From Nocardioides sp. 1609 (GTDB taxonomy: Bacteria > Actinomycetota > Actinomycetes > Propionibacteriales > Nocardioidaceae), in assembly GCF_004522105.1 (NCBI RefSeq), contig NZ_SPUJ01000001.1, positions 372,001-436,000 of the forward strand: 64,000 nucleotides of DNA, in the 5' to 3' direction. The notes under the pieces were generated by a model, which saw only the letters and a list, made by a program, of their open reading frames with translations, did not search any database and had not been told where the DNA came from. Position numbers and translations under genes: made by a program. Positions 9,319-17,816 of the stretch are shown piece after piece (position 1 is the first letter of the stretch; the number at the start of each line of letters is the position of its first letter).

Positions 9319-9862
9319 GGTCCCTCTCCTCCTCGGGCGCCGGACCCAGCTCCACGCGCAGGACGGCGAGACCGCGGGACACCCGCGACCGGACCGACCC
9401 CTCGCGCACGCCGGTGAGCGCGGCGATCTCGGCGTACTCGAGCTGTTCGTAGTAGCGCAGGACGACAGCGGTGCGTTGGTCCTCCGGCAGGGCGCGGCAC
9501 GCGAGCCAGATCCGGCGCCGCTCGTCGTGCTCGACGCCGGGGTCGTCGATGACCGCCCGGTCGGCGACCTCCGCGACCCGCTCCACCGGCGAGACCCGCC
9601 GCCGCCAGGCCCGCCAGCGCGAGGTGTGGGCGTTGACGACCATCCGGCGCACGTAGGCGTCGACGTCCTCGACCCGGCGGATCCGCTCCCAGCGCGGGAG
9701 CGCCCGCGACAGCGCCTCCTGGACGACGTCCTCCGCGTCGGCCGCGTCGCCGGTCAGCGTGTAGGCCAGCCGGAGCAGCGCCGGCCCGCGCGCGGCGACC
9801 CACGCGTCGAAGTCCGGCACCACCACTGCCGCCTCCTCGCGCACCCTGTCGACCGTCGTCAC
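9311..9862 (-). CDS. SigE-family (ECF) RNA polymerase sigma factor
   Basis: 183 residues. Region 2 is at about 20-90 (LLRLAYTLTGDAADAEDVVQEALSRA), region 4 at about 115-170 (ALPEDQRTAVVLRYYEQLEYAEIAALTG, then REGSVRSRVSRGLAVLR). The short spacing, the Y-E-Q-L-x-Y-x-E-I-A element and the lack of region 1.1 fit the SigE-like actinobacterial family. It heads an operon with the two repeat-module membrane proteins, so it probably responds to a signal sensed by them. GTG at 9862 gives MTTVDRVREE; no clear SD. A 10-bp inverted repeat lies 73-102 nt upstream. Confidence 0.92.
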   Translation of the reverse strand: MTTVDRVREEAAVVVPDFDAWVAARGPALLRLAYTLTGDAADAEDVVQEALSRALPRWERIRRVEDVDAYVRRMVVNAHTSRWRAWRRRVSPVERVAEVADRAVIDDPGVEHDERRRIWLACRALPEDQRTAVVLRYYEQLEYAEIAALTGVREGSVRSRVSRGLAVLRVELGPAPEEERDHE

Positions 9863-9934
9863 GCATCTTCAACGCTCGGGGCCCGGTTCGTGTTGCGACG
9901 CTCGTAGCCGGACGGACACGTCTGCGGTCGCGGG

Positions 9935-9964
9935 CGGTCTCCGCGTGTCTTCCAGCGGAGACCG
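9935..9964. promoter_or_regulatory. Inverted repeat in the divergent promoter region
   Basis: Perfect 10-bp arms (CGGTCTCCGC / GCGGAGACCG) separated by 10 nt. It lies between the sigma gene (minus) and the phosphotransferase gene (plus), so it could be an operator or a 5'-UTR hairpin for either. The arm spacing of about two helical turns favours a dimeric regulator. Confidence 0.45.
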
Positions 9965-10045
9965 GGACGAGCAGCGCCTCCCCGCACGTCCGACCACGTC
10001 AACCCGGTTGCGCACCGCGCGACCGACGGTCCAGGGTGACCGCTC

Positions 10046-10996
10046 GTGAGCGAGATGCCCTGGACCGACCCCGCCTGGCTGGCGACGGCGCACGGGTGGA
10101 TCGACGAGCAGGTGACCGACCTGGGGTTGCGCCGCACCGACGCGGTCGAGCAGCCGCACGTGCGCCCGTGGGGCACCGTGCTGCGGGTGCCGACCGACGG
10201 CGGCACGCTGTGGTTCAAGGCCACCGAGCCCGCGCTCCGGCACGAGGCGGCGGTGCACTCGATCGTCGCGGCGCGCTCTCCGGAGCGGGTGCCGCCCCTG
10301 CTCGCCGCCGACCTCGACCGCGGCTGGCTGCTCGCCGCGGACGCCGGGCGCCGGCTGCGCGAGGTCGTCGAGGAGGAGCGCAGCCTGGCCCGCTGGCACG
10401 ACGCGCTCGACGGCTACGCCCGGGTGCAGCTCGCCTCCCGGGCCGACGTGCCCGCGCTGCTCGCCACCGGGATGCCGCACCTGCGGCTCGCCGACCTCGC
10501 CGCGGGGTACGCCGACCTGGTCGGCCGGCTCGGGGACGACGTGGTCGAGCCCCGCCTGCGCGACGCCGCGGACCGGGTCGGGCCGATGGCCGACCGGCTG
10601 GCGTCGTACGGGATCGAGGAGACCGTCCAGCACGACGACCTCCACGACGGCCAGGTCTTCGTCACCCCGGACGACGCGCCGGGTGGTCGGCACCGGGTGC
10701 TCGACTGGGGTGACGCCTGCGTCTCGCACCCCTTCCTCACCCTCGCCGTCACCCTGCTCGGCGTGATCGCGTGGGGCGTCGACGACGTGGCCGGCTCCGA
10801 GGACGTCGCGCCCTACCGCGACACCTACCTGGCGCCGTTCGCCGAGGCCTGCGGGACCTCGGTGGCCGTCCTCGCCGACGCCGCCGACCTCGGCGCCCGG
10901 CTGGGCTGGGCGTGCCGCGCGGTCCACGGTCACGTCGACGACGACCCCGCCAGCACGGTGACCCGACTGAGGATGTTCGTCGACGGCCGGCCCTGA
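10046..10996 (+). CDS. Aminoglycoside-phosphotransferase-like (APH) family protein
   Basis: 316 residues from GTG 10046; an in-frame ATG lies three codons further at 10055 and is equally possible. The kinase-like fold is shown by VQHDDLHDGQVF (catalytic loop, about residues 194-205; HDD replaces the usual HGD) and VLDWGDACVSHPF (metal-binding loop, about 222-234). The N-terminal half has the expected FKATEPALRHEAAVH, where the Lys and Glu of the ATP-binding pair can be read. Such proteins phosphorylate small molecules; an aminoglycoside substrate is not implied. It is divergent from the sigma operon. Confidence 0.85.
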   Translation: MSEMPWTDPAWLATAHGWIDEQVTDLGLRRTDAVEQPHVRPWGTVLRVPTDGGTLWFKATEPALRHEAAVHSIVAARSPERVPPLLAADLDRGWLLAADAGRRLREVVEEERSLARWHDALDGYARVQLASRADVPALLATGMPHLRLADLAAGYADLVGRLGDDVVEPRLRDAADRVGPMADRLASYGIEETVQHDDLHDGQVFVTPDDAPGGRHRVLDWGDACVSHPFLTLAVTLLGVIAWGVDDVAGSEDVAPYRDTYLAPFAEACGTSVAVLADAADLGARLGWACRAVHGHVDDDPASTVTRLRMFVDGRP

Positions 10997-11031
10997 GCTG
11001 ACTGCCCGAGCTCGCGAGGGCGAGTCAGCTC
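10995..11031 (+). terminator. Hairpin at the phosphotransferase stop codon
   Basis: GAGCTGACT (10995-11003) pairs with AGTCAGCTC (11023-11031), and the inner GCCC/GGGC can extend the stem. The 5' arm overlaps the TGA stop. No T tract. Confidence 0.55.
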
Positions 11032-11064
11032 GATGGTCGTCGAGCAAGCGGCGCGACCGAGACG

Positions 11065-11115
11065 CCCGGTGCGGGCGCTCGCTCGGTCGACGGCCGGTGC
11101 CGGCGCTCGCTCGGT
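11065..11115. repeat. Two direct repeats with 28-bp period
   Basis: Copies at 11065-11087 and 11093-11115 agree at about 21 of 23 positions, sharing GGCGCTCGCTCGGT exactly. They fill part of the 237-bp gap before the acyl-CoA dehydrogenase gene. The gap otherwise holds the terminator hairpin and the SD GGAGG at 11221-11225. Confidence 0.6.
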
Positions 11116-11233
11116 GAACCTCCGGAAGGACCCCCGGTCCGTTGCCCGGACCCGCTGGCGCGGCTTTGCTACTGGCGAGTTAGATGGGTGTGACCGCGCG
11201 CACCACCCGTCGATGTCGCAGGAGGCACCCCGC

Positions 11234-12382
11234 ATGCAGCTCGCACTGACCGAGGACGACCAGGCGTTCCGGGAGGAGATGCGCACGTTCTTCACCACGG
11301 AGTTCCCGGAGGAGATCCGGCGCACCGTCGAGGAGGGGCGCGAGCTCACCAGGGAGCAGATCGTCGAGAGCCAGCAGGCGCTCAACGCGGCCGGCCTCGC
11401 CGTCCCGCACTGGCCCGAGGAGTGGGGCGGCCGCGGCTGGAGCGAGCTCAAGCGACACATCTGGCACGAGGAGATGCAGGCGGCGTCCGTGCCGGTCCCG
11501 CTCGCGTTCAACGCCAGCATGATCGGCCCGGTCATCGCCCAGTTCGGCACCCAGGAGCAGAAGGAGAAGTTCCTGCCGAGGACCGCGAACCTCGACATCT
11601 GGTGGAGCCAGGGCTTCTCCGAGCCCGACGCCGGCTCCGACCTCGCCTCGCTGCGCACCACCGCCGTCCTCGACGGCGACGACTGGATCGTCAACGGCCA
11701 GAAGACCTGGACGACGCTCGGGCAGTACGGCGACTGGATCTTCACCCTGGTGCGCACCGACCCCGAGGTGAAGAAGCAGGCCGGCATCTCGATGCTGCTC
11801 ATCGACATGACGACCCCGGGCGTCGAGGTCCGGCCGATCGAGCTCATCGACGGCGGCCACGAGGTCAACGAGGTCTGGTTCACCGACGTGCGCGTCCCCG
11901 GCGAGAACCTCGTCGGCGAGGTCAACAGCGGCTGGACGCAGGCCAAGTTCCTGCTCGGCAACGAGCGGGTCGGCGTCGCGCCGGTCGGGGCCACCAAGCG
12001 CGTCCTGGCCCGCGCCAAGGAGCTCGGCGCGGCCACCCTCGCCGACGACCCGCTGCTGCGGGCCCGCGTCGTCGAGCTCGAGAACGAGCTGCTCGCCCTC
12101 GAGCTCACCGCCCTCCGCGTCGCCGCGCACTCCGCCGGCGCCGAGCCGCACCCGGCGTCCTCGGTGCTCAAGCTCAAGGGCACCGAGCTGCAGCAGGCCG
12201 TCAGCGAGCTCGTGGTCGACCTCGGCGGCCCGGCCACCCTCGCCAGCGGCGAGGGCGACGCGACGCTCGACTGGTACCGGCGCTCGACGCCGACGTACCT
12301 CAACCTCCGCAAGGCGTCGATCTACGGCGGGTCCAACGAGATCCAGCGCCAGATCATCAGCCGCAACATCCTGGGTCTCTGA
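11234..12382 (+). CDS. Acyl-CoA dehydrogenase, PimC-like large subunit
   Basis: 382 residues, FAD-dependent alpha,beta-dehydrogenation of an acyl-CoA. Full ACAD fold: N-terminal helices (LTEDDQAFREEMR), the FAD/substrate strand motif QGFSEPDAGSDLASL near 135-149, QKTWTTLGQY near 157-166, and the C-terminal YGGSNEIQRQIISRNIL. The position of the usual catalytic Glu (YEGT) reads YGGS, so the base must lie elsewhere or in the partner. It is followed 10 nt later by a second, shorter type of ACAD, the arrangement of heteromeric enzymes such as pimeloyl-CoA or steroid side-chain dehydrogenases. ATG 11234 has GGAGG 8 nt upstream, which fixes the start against an upstream in-frame ATG at 11214. Confidence 0.88.
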   Translation: MQLALTEDDQAFREEMRTFFTTEFPEEIRRTVEEGRELTREQIVESQQALNAAGLAVPHWPEEWGGRGWSELKRHIWHEEMQAASVPVPLAFNASMIGPVIAQFGTQEQKEKFLPRTANLDIWWSQGFSEPDAGSDLASLRTTAVLDGDDWIVNGQKTWTTLGQYGDWIFTLVRTDPEVKKQAGISMLLIDMTTPGVEVRPIELIDGGHEVNEVWFTDVRVPGENLVGEVNSGWTQAKFLLGNERVGVAPVGATKRVLARAKELGAATLADDPLLRARVVELENELLALELTALRVAAHSAGAEPHPASSVLKLKGTELQQAVSELVVDLGGPATLASGEGDATLDWYRRSTPTYLNLRKASIYGGSNEIQRQIISRNILGL

Positions 12383-12392
12383 GAGGGCTGAC

Positions 12393-13547
12393 ATGGACTT
12401 CACCTACGACGACGAGCAGACCGCCCTCCGCGACGCCGTGCGCGGCCTGGTCGGCAAGGCCTACGCCGACTACGAGCAGCGCCGTCGCGCCACCAGGGAG
12501 GACCCGGGCTTCGACGAGAAGCTGTGGACCCAGATGGCCGAGATGGGCCTGCTGGGCCTGCCCTTCAGCGAGGACGACGGCGGTGTCGGCGCCGGACCGG
12601 TCGAGATCGGCATCGTGTGCCGCGAGCTCGGCCGGGTGCTCGCGCCCGAGCCGTACCTCTCCTCGGTGGTGCTCGCCGGCGGCCTCGTGTCCGCGGTCGG
12701 CACGCCCGAGCAGCGCCAGGAGCTCCTCGGCGCGCTGTCCGGCGGCGAGAGCGTGCTGGCCTTCGCCCACGACGAGCCCGGGCACCGCTGGGGCGCCGAG
12801 GCCCACGACGTCACCGCCGACGGCTCCGGCGCCCTGACCGGCACCAAGGACGGCGTCCTGCACGGCGCCCGCGCCGACGTGCTGGTCGTGAGCGCGGTCC
12901 TCCCCGAGGGCGGCACCGGCCTGTTCCTCGTCGCCGGGGACGCGCTGGCCTCGGTCGAGCGCTCCGGCTACCCGACGTACGACGGCGGGCGCGCGGCCCG
13001 GATCACCTTCGACGCCACGCCGGCGACGCCGCTCGGCGCGTCCGCCGCCGACGTCACCGCGAGCATCGCCACGGTCCAGGACATCACCCGGATCATGGCC
13101 GCCAACGAGGCGCTCGGCGCGATGCAGACCCAGCTGGGGGCGACCACGGAGTACCTCAAGAGCCGCAAGCAGTTCGGCGTCACGCTCAACACCTTCCAGG
13201 CGCTCACCTTCCGCGCGGCCGACATGTACACCAGCCTCGAGCTGACCCACAGCATGGTCGACTGGGCCACGATGGTCGTCGCGGCCGGTGGCCCGGCGCA
13301 GGTCGCGGACGCCGCCGCCCGCGCGGGCCTGCAGGTCAGCCGGGCCGGGCGACACGTCGGCCAGGAGGCGATCCAGCTGCACGGCGGCATCGCGATGACC
13401 GCGGAGTACAACGTCGGCACGTTCACCGCCCACCTGACCGCGCTCGACCACCTGCTCGGCGACGCCGGCCACCACCTGCGCACGCTCGACGCGACGCTCG
13501 GCGACCACGGCGTCATCGACCCGCTCGACCGGACGGCGACGCAGTGA
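12393..13547 (+). CDS. Acyl-CoA dehydrogenase, PimD-like small subunit
   Basis: 384 residues. The N-terminus MDFTYDDEQTALRDAVRGLV and GLPFSEDDGGVG are typical of PimD-type subunits. The substrate/FAD loop is diverged (EPGHRWGAEAHDV), and the protein ends soon after the helix with QEAIQLHGGIAMTAEY, without any YEGTxxxQ element. Such subunits pair with a large subunit to form a mixed tetramer in characterised relatives. SD GAGAGGG follows the stop codon of the upstream gene. Probable partner of the preceding gene; the acyl substrate is unknown. Confidence 0.85.
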   Translation: MDFTYDDEQTALRDAVRGLVGKAYADYEQRRRATREDPGFDEKLWTQMAEMGLLGLPFSEDDGGVGAGPVEIGIVCRELGRVLAPEPYLSSVVLAGGLVSAVGTPEQRQELLGALSGGESVLAFAHDEPGHRWGAEAHDVTADGSGALTGTKDGVLHGARADVLVVSAVLPEGGTGLFLVAGDALASVERSGYPTYDGGRAARITFDATPATPLGASAADVTASIATVQDITRIMAANEALGAMQTQLGATTEYLKSRKQFGVTLNTFQALTFRAADMYTSLELTHSMVDWATMVVAAGGPAQVADAAARAGLQVSRAGRHVGQEAIQLHGGIAMTAEYNVGTFTAHLTALDHLLGDAGHHLRTLDATLGDHGVIDPLDRTATQ

Positions 13548-13557
13548 GGCACCGGTC

Positions 13558-14310
13558 GTGAGGGGGTTGGCCGGCAAGACCGCGATCGTCACCGGCGCCA
13601 GCCGCGGCATCGGCCTCGGCGTCGCGCAGCGGCTGGTCGACGAGGGCGCGAGGGTCGTGGTCACGGCCCGCAAGCCCGAGGCCCTGGCCGCGGCCGTGGA
13701 GTCGCTCGGCGGGCCCGAGCACGCGCTCGGCGTCCCCGGCAACGCCGCCGACGCCGACCACCGGCGCGACACGGTCGCGGCCGCGATCGCGACGTACGGC
13801 AGCGTCGACCTGCTGGTCAACAACACCGGCATCAACCCGGCGTTCGGCCTGCTGATGGACCTCGACCTCGACGCCGCCCGCAAGATCATGGACGTCAACG
13901 TCGTCGCGGCCCTCGGCTGGACCCAGGAGGTCCACCGCGGGTGGATGAAGGAGCACGGCGGCGCCGTCGTCAACGTGTCGTCGCTGTCGGGCGTGCGGCC
14001 CGCGCCGTTCATCGCGATGTACGGCGCCAGCAAGGCCGCGCTCGTCAGCCTCACCGAGACCCTCGCCCAGGAGCTCGGCCCCGGCATCCGGGTCAACGCG
14101 GTCGCCCCGGCGGTGGTGAAGACGCGGTTCGCCGAGGCGCTCTACGTCGGCCGCGAGGAGGAGGCGTCGGCGGCGTACCCGCTGAAGCGGCTCGGCGAGC
14201 CCGACGACATCGGCTCGCTGGTGGCGTTCCTCCTCTCCGACGAGGCGTCCTGGCTGACCGGCCAGACGGTCGTCGCCGACGGCGGCATCGCACTGCAGGG
14301 CCAGCACTGA
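13558..14310 (+). CDS. Short-chain dehydrogenase/reductase (classical SDR)
   Basis: 250 residues, NAD(P)-dependent. Cofactor motif TGASRGIGLG at about 13-22, NNTG at about 91-94, catalytic Ser in NVSSLSG and YGASK at about 155-159. The C-terminal LSDEASWLTGQTVVADGG is typical of FabG-like SDRs. GTG start at 13558, 10 nt after the ACAD stop. Likely a hydroxyacyl-CoA or alcohol dehydrogenase step in the same pathway (inference from position). Confidence 0.88.
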   Translation: MRGLAGKTAIVTGASRGIGLGVAQRLVDEGARVVVTARKPEALAAAVESLGGPEHALGVPGNAADADHRRDTVAAAIATYGSVDLLVNNTGINPAFGLLMDLDLDAARKIMDVNVVAALGWTQEVHRGWMKEHGGAVVNVSSLSGVRPAPFIAMYGASKAALVSLTETLAQELGPGIRVNAVAPAVVKTRFAEALYVGREEEASAAYPLKRLGEPDDIGSLVAFLLSDEASWLTGQTVVADGGIALQGQH

Positions 14311-14364
14311 CCGACCGGCCGAGACAGGCAGAGACCGGCCGGCACTGATCGAGGGAGAGCACTG

Positions 14365-15156
14365 ATGGGCCACGAGAAGCTCGAGGGGCGCGGCGTCGTC
14401 GTCACCGGCGCCGCGGGCGGCATCGGCCGCGCGCTGGCCGCCCGCCTGGTCACCGAGGGCGCCCGCGTGGTGGTCAACGACGTCGACGCCGACCAGCTGG
14501 CCGTCACCGCGGCGGAGATCGGCGCGACCGCCGTCCCGGGCGACGCCGCCTCCACCGACGGGGTCGAGGCCCTGGTCGCCGCCGCGACCCACGCGCTCGG
14601 CCGGATCGACGTCTACTGCGCCAACGCCGGCATCGACCGCACCATGGCCGACTCCCTGCAGCTCCCGGACGCCGAGTGGGCCCGGATGCTCGAGGTCAAC
14701 GTGATGGGCCACGTGCGGGCCGCCCGCGCGATCGTCCCGTCGTGGCTCGACGACGGGCGCGGCGGCCGGTTCGTGGTCACCGCGTCGGCGGCCGGCCTGC
14801 TCACGATGATCGGCGCGGCGGCGTACTCGACGACCAAGCACGCCGCCGTCGGCTTCGCCGAGTGGCTCTCGGTCACCTACGGCGACCGCGGCGTCACCGT
14901 GCAGGCGATCTGCCCGCAGGGCGTGCAGACCGCGATGCTCGACCAGGCGGGCCCGCTCAAGGACCTGCTGTCGCACGACGAGGCGCTGGCCCCCGAGGCC
15001 GTCGCCGCGGCGTGGGTCGACTCGCTCGACGACGACCGGTTCCTCGTGCTCCCCCACCCCGAGGTCGCCGGCTACTACGCCGCCCGCGCCGCCGACACCG
15101 GCCGCTGGCTGGCGGGCATGCGCCGGCTGCAGACCAAGGTCGACGGGCTCGGCTGA
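14365..15156 (+). CDS. Short-chain dehydrogenase/reductase
   Basis: 263 residues. TGAAGGIGRA at about 14-23, CANAGIDRT near 90, Ser in TASAAG and YSTTK at about 153-157. It has a longer C-terminal tail than the neighbouring SDR. SD GAGGGAGAGC precedes ATG 14365; 54 nt separate it from the previous SDR. The two SDRs are clearly different proteins rather than a recent duplication. Substrate unknown. Confidence 0.87.
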   Translation: MGHEKLEGRGVVVTGAAGGIGRALAARLVTEGARVVVNDVDADQLAVTAAEIGATAVPGDAASTDGVEALVAAATHALGRIDVYCANAGIDRTMADSLQLPDAEWARMLEVNVMGHVRAARAIVPSWLDDGRGGRFVVTASAAGLLTMIGAAAYSTTKHAAVGFAEWLSVTYGDRGVTVQAICPQGVQTAMLDQAGPLKDLLSHDEALAPEAVAAAWVDSLDDDRFLVLPHPEVAGYYAARAADTGRWLAGMRRLQTKVDGLG

Positions 15157-15269
15157 ACGGCACGGAGCCCGGGCACCGAGGCCGCCGACCCGGCACCCGT
15201 GTCACGACGGTGGGTGGACGTCGGCGACGGCGGCGGCTGTGAGTAGGCGCCCCGTGGAACAGTGACGGC

Positions 15270-16427
15270 ATGGATCTCTCGCTGAGCGACGAGCAGCAGG
15301 CCTTCCGCGACCTGGCCCGCGACTTCCTCGACCGGGAGGCGGTGCCGCACCGCACGCAGTGGGACCGGGACGAGTCCGTCGACCTCGCGATCGTGCCGAA
15401 GATGGCCGAGATCGGGTTCTTCGGCCTGACCATCCCCGAGGAGCACGGCGGGGTCGGCGGCGACTACGTGACCTACGCGCTGGCCATGGAGGAGCTCGGG
15501 CGGGCCGACTCCGCACTGCGCGGGATCGTCTCGGTGAGCAGCGGGCTGGTGGGCAAGTCGATCCTCTTCTTCGGCTCCGAGGAGCAGAAGCGGGAGTGGC
15601 TGCCGCAGCTCGCGGCGGCGACCCGGCTGGGGTGCTTCGGCCTGACCGAGCCCGGCACCGGGTCGGACGCCGGCAACCTCACCTCCCGCGCCGAGCGCGA
15701 CGGCGACGACTACCTGATCACCGGCCAGAAGCTGTTCATCACCAACGGCACCTGGGCCGACGTCGCCCTGGTCTTCGCGCGCACCGGGGAGCCGGGCAGC
15801 GGTCCGCGCGGGATCTCGGCGTTCCTCGTGCCCACCGACGCCGCGGGGTTCGAGGCGCGCGAGATCCAGGGCAAGCTCGGGCTGCGCGGCCAGGCCACCG
15901 CCGAGCTGTTCCTCGACCGGGTGCGGGTGCCGTCGTCCGCGCTGCTCGGCGAGGAGGGCCAGGGCTTCAAGATCGCCATGTCGAGCCTCGACAAGGGCCG
16001 GCTCGCCGTCGCCGCGGGCTGCGTCGGGATCGTGCAGGGCTGCCTGGAGACCTCCGTGGAGTACGCGCGGAGCCGCACCCAGTTCGGGCGGCCGATCGCC
16101 GGCTTCCAGCTGGTGCAGGACATGATCGCCGACATCTCCCTCGACGCCGACGCCGCACGCCTGCTGGTGTGGCGCTGCGCCGACCTCGTCGACCGCCACG
16201 AGCCGTTCGGCGTCGCGGCGTCCAAGGCCAAGCTGTTCGCCTCCGAGGCCGCCGTCCGCGCCGCCAACCTCGCCATCCAGATCCACGGCGGCGCCGGGTA
16301 CGTCGATGAGTACCCCGCCGCGAAGTACCTCCGCGACGCCCGCGTGATGACCCTCTACGAAGGCACCAGCCAGGTCCAGAAGCTGCTGATCGGCCGGGAC
16401 GAGACCGGCATCAGCGCCTTCGTCTGA
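15270..16427 (+). CDS. Acyl-CoA dehydrogenase (canonical, with catalytic Glu)
   Basis: 385 residues, the regular homotetrameric ACAD type. FGLTEPGTGSDAGNL near 128-142, FITNGTWADVA near 156-166, the R-T-Q-F-G-R helix, and LYEGTSQVQKLLIGR with the catalytic Glu near 365. It thus differs from the two ACADs upstream, which lack this Glu. 113 nt separate it from the SDR, enough for its own promoter; no SD is visible. Its stop codon abuts the stop codon of the convergent pucR-like gene (TGATCA, 16425-16430). Confidence 0.92.
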   Translation: MDLSLSDEQQAFRDLARDFLDREAVPHRTQWDRDESVDLAIVPKMAEIGFFGLTIPEEHGGVGGDYVTYALAMEELGRADSALRGIVSVSSGLVGKSILFFGSEEQKREWLPQLAAATRLGCFGLTEPGTGSDAGNLTSRAERDGDDYLITGQKLFITNGTWADVALVFARTGEPGSGPRGISAFLVPTDAAGFEAREIQGKLGLRGQATAELFLDRVRVPSSALLGEEGQGFKIAMSSLDKGRLAVAAGCVGIVQGCLETSVEYARSRTQFGRPIAGFQLVQDMIADISLDADAARLLVWRCADLVDRHEPFGVAASKAKLFASEAAVRAANLAIQIHGGAGYVDEYPAAKYLRDARVMTLYEGTSQVQKLLIGRDETGISAFV

Positions 16428-17657
16428 TCACTCCTCGTGCCCGTGGGCGGCCAGCGCGAGGCCGAGCAGCATCTTGTCGCGCGGGTCGCCCAGCGAGCGA
16501 CCGGTGAGGGCCTCGATCTGCTTGAGCCGGTAGATGACGGTGTTGCGGTGGCAGAACAGGTCGGCCGCGGCGTGCGTCGGTGACCCGTCGTGGCGCAGCA
16601 GCGCGGCGAGGGTCAGCAGCAGCGAGTCGCGCTGGGACTCGGGCTGCGCGAGGAGGCCGCCGAGGGCCTGGTCGACGAGCAGCTGGCCGACCTGCGGGCT
16701 GCCGACGAGCAGCACCTCCGGGAGCCGGTCGGTGACGGCCACGGCGCGGCGGTCGTGCCGGTCGAGGGTCTGCGCCGCCCGGGTCGCGAGCAGGTACGCC
16801 GTCGCGAAGCCCGCCAGGCCGTCGCCCGACAGGGCCACGCCGATCCGGGCCGGCGCCCGCGGGCTGAGCAGCTCGACGAGGCCGGCCTCGTCGGGCAGGT
16901 CGCCGCAGACCAGCCCGAACGAGATGCCGTCGCGCACGTGCCAGTGGGTGCGCAGCCCGGCGCGGTCCAGGCGGTCCTCGACCGCGCCGAGCCGGTCGGT
17001 GTGGTCGAGGTCGGCACCGTGGTCCTGTCCGCCGGGCAGCACGGTGACGCAGGCCAGGCCGTCGTCCGGGCCGACGTCGAGGGCGGCCCGCGCCTCCTCG
17101 ACGTAGGCGGGATCGGCGCCGCGACCCTCGAGCAGCGCGTCGAGGGCCGCGTGCTGGCGCTGGAGGTCCTGGCGGTGCAGGCGCCGGCTCTCGCGGCGGT
17201 AGGCGTCGATGAGGAGGGCACTCTGGACGTCGAGGTTGGCCCACACGGTCCGCGCCGCCGAGAGCAGCATGCCCTCGTCGACGGCCGCCCCCTCCGCACG
17301 CGAGCCGTGGGTGATCAGGGCCTCCCACAGCACGCGGGCGCCGAGCGTGTAGGCGTTGAGCACGAGCTCGAGCGGGACGCCCTGGCGGGCCCGGCGCCGT
17401 CCGGTCTCGCGCCACAGCTCCTTCGCCGACCCGCTCGCGCTCTGCCCGGAGAGGATCTCCAGGCCCCGGCGGATGTGCTGGCGGCAGCTCGCCCGGACGT
17501 CGGCCCGCAGCTCGGGCCCGATCCGCTCGTAGAGCTCGACGTCGCGCTCGAAGAGGGTCAGCGTGATGCTGTCGGCGATGGCGTCCGAGCCGTCGACGAG
17601 CTGGGACCAGGCGTGCGCCAGCCGCGCCGAGCGGGTGGCGTCGGTCTCGGAGACCAT
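16428..17657 (-). CDS. PucR/CdaR-type transcriptional regulator
   Basis: 409 residues. The C-terminus carries the PucR helix-turn-helix (HAAADLFCHRNTVIYRLKQIE, about 365-385, followed by LTGRSLGDPRDKMLLGLAL). The middle is a GGDEF-like CdaR region (about 170-310), and the N-terminus is helical and of the RsbRD type. Such proteins are usually local activators responding to a metabolite. It sits between the ACAD/SDR genes and the Liv transporter and is divergent from the latter (159 bp between starts), so control of one or both is likely. ATG at 17657. Confidence 0.88.
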   Translation of the reverse strand: MVSETDATRSARLAHAWSQLVDGSDAIADSITLTLFERDVELYERIGPELRADVRASCRQHIRRGLEILSGQSASGSAKELWRETGRRRARQGVPLELVLNAYTLGARVLWEALITHGSRAEGAAVDEGMLLSAARTVWANLDVQSALLIDAYRRESRRLHRQDLQRQHAALDALLEGRGADPAYVEEARAALDVGPDDGLACVTVLPGGQDHGADLDHTDRLGAVEDRLDRAGLRTHWHVRDGISFGLVCGDLPDEAGLVELLSPRAPARIGVALSGDGLAGFATAYLLATRAAQTLDRHDRRAVAVTDRLPEVLLVGSPQVGQLLVDQALGGLLAQPESQRDSLLLTLAALLRHDGSPTHAAADLFCHRNTVIYRLKQIEALTGRSLGDPRDKMLLGLALAAHGHEE

Positions 17658-17816
17658 GCGGCACGGTCGCACTCCGAGCACAACTCTGACCAGCCCCTGC
17701 GCCGATTCCGGACGCATCCACCAACGACTTCTGTGCTCGTCGCCCAATGCGGCGACTGGTCTCCGCGCACCAAGGTGGTGGACGTCACACCGCCGAGAGT
17801 CCTGGGAGAGCCGCTC

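Noticed and set aside
10930-12403. Long minus-strand open frames across the first acyl-CoA dehydrogenase gene.
   Set aside because: Composition is that of a shadow frame; the plus-strand gene has all ACAD motifs.
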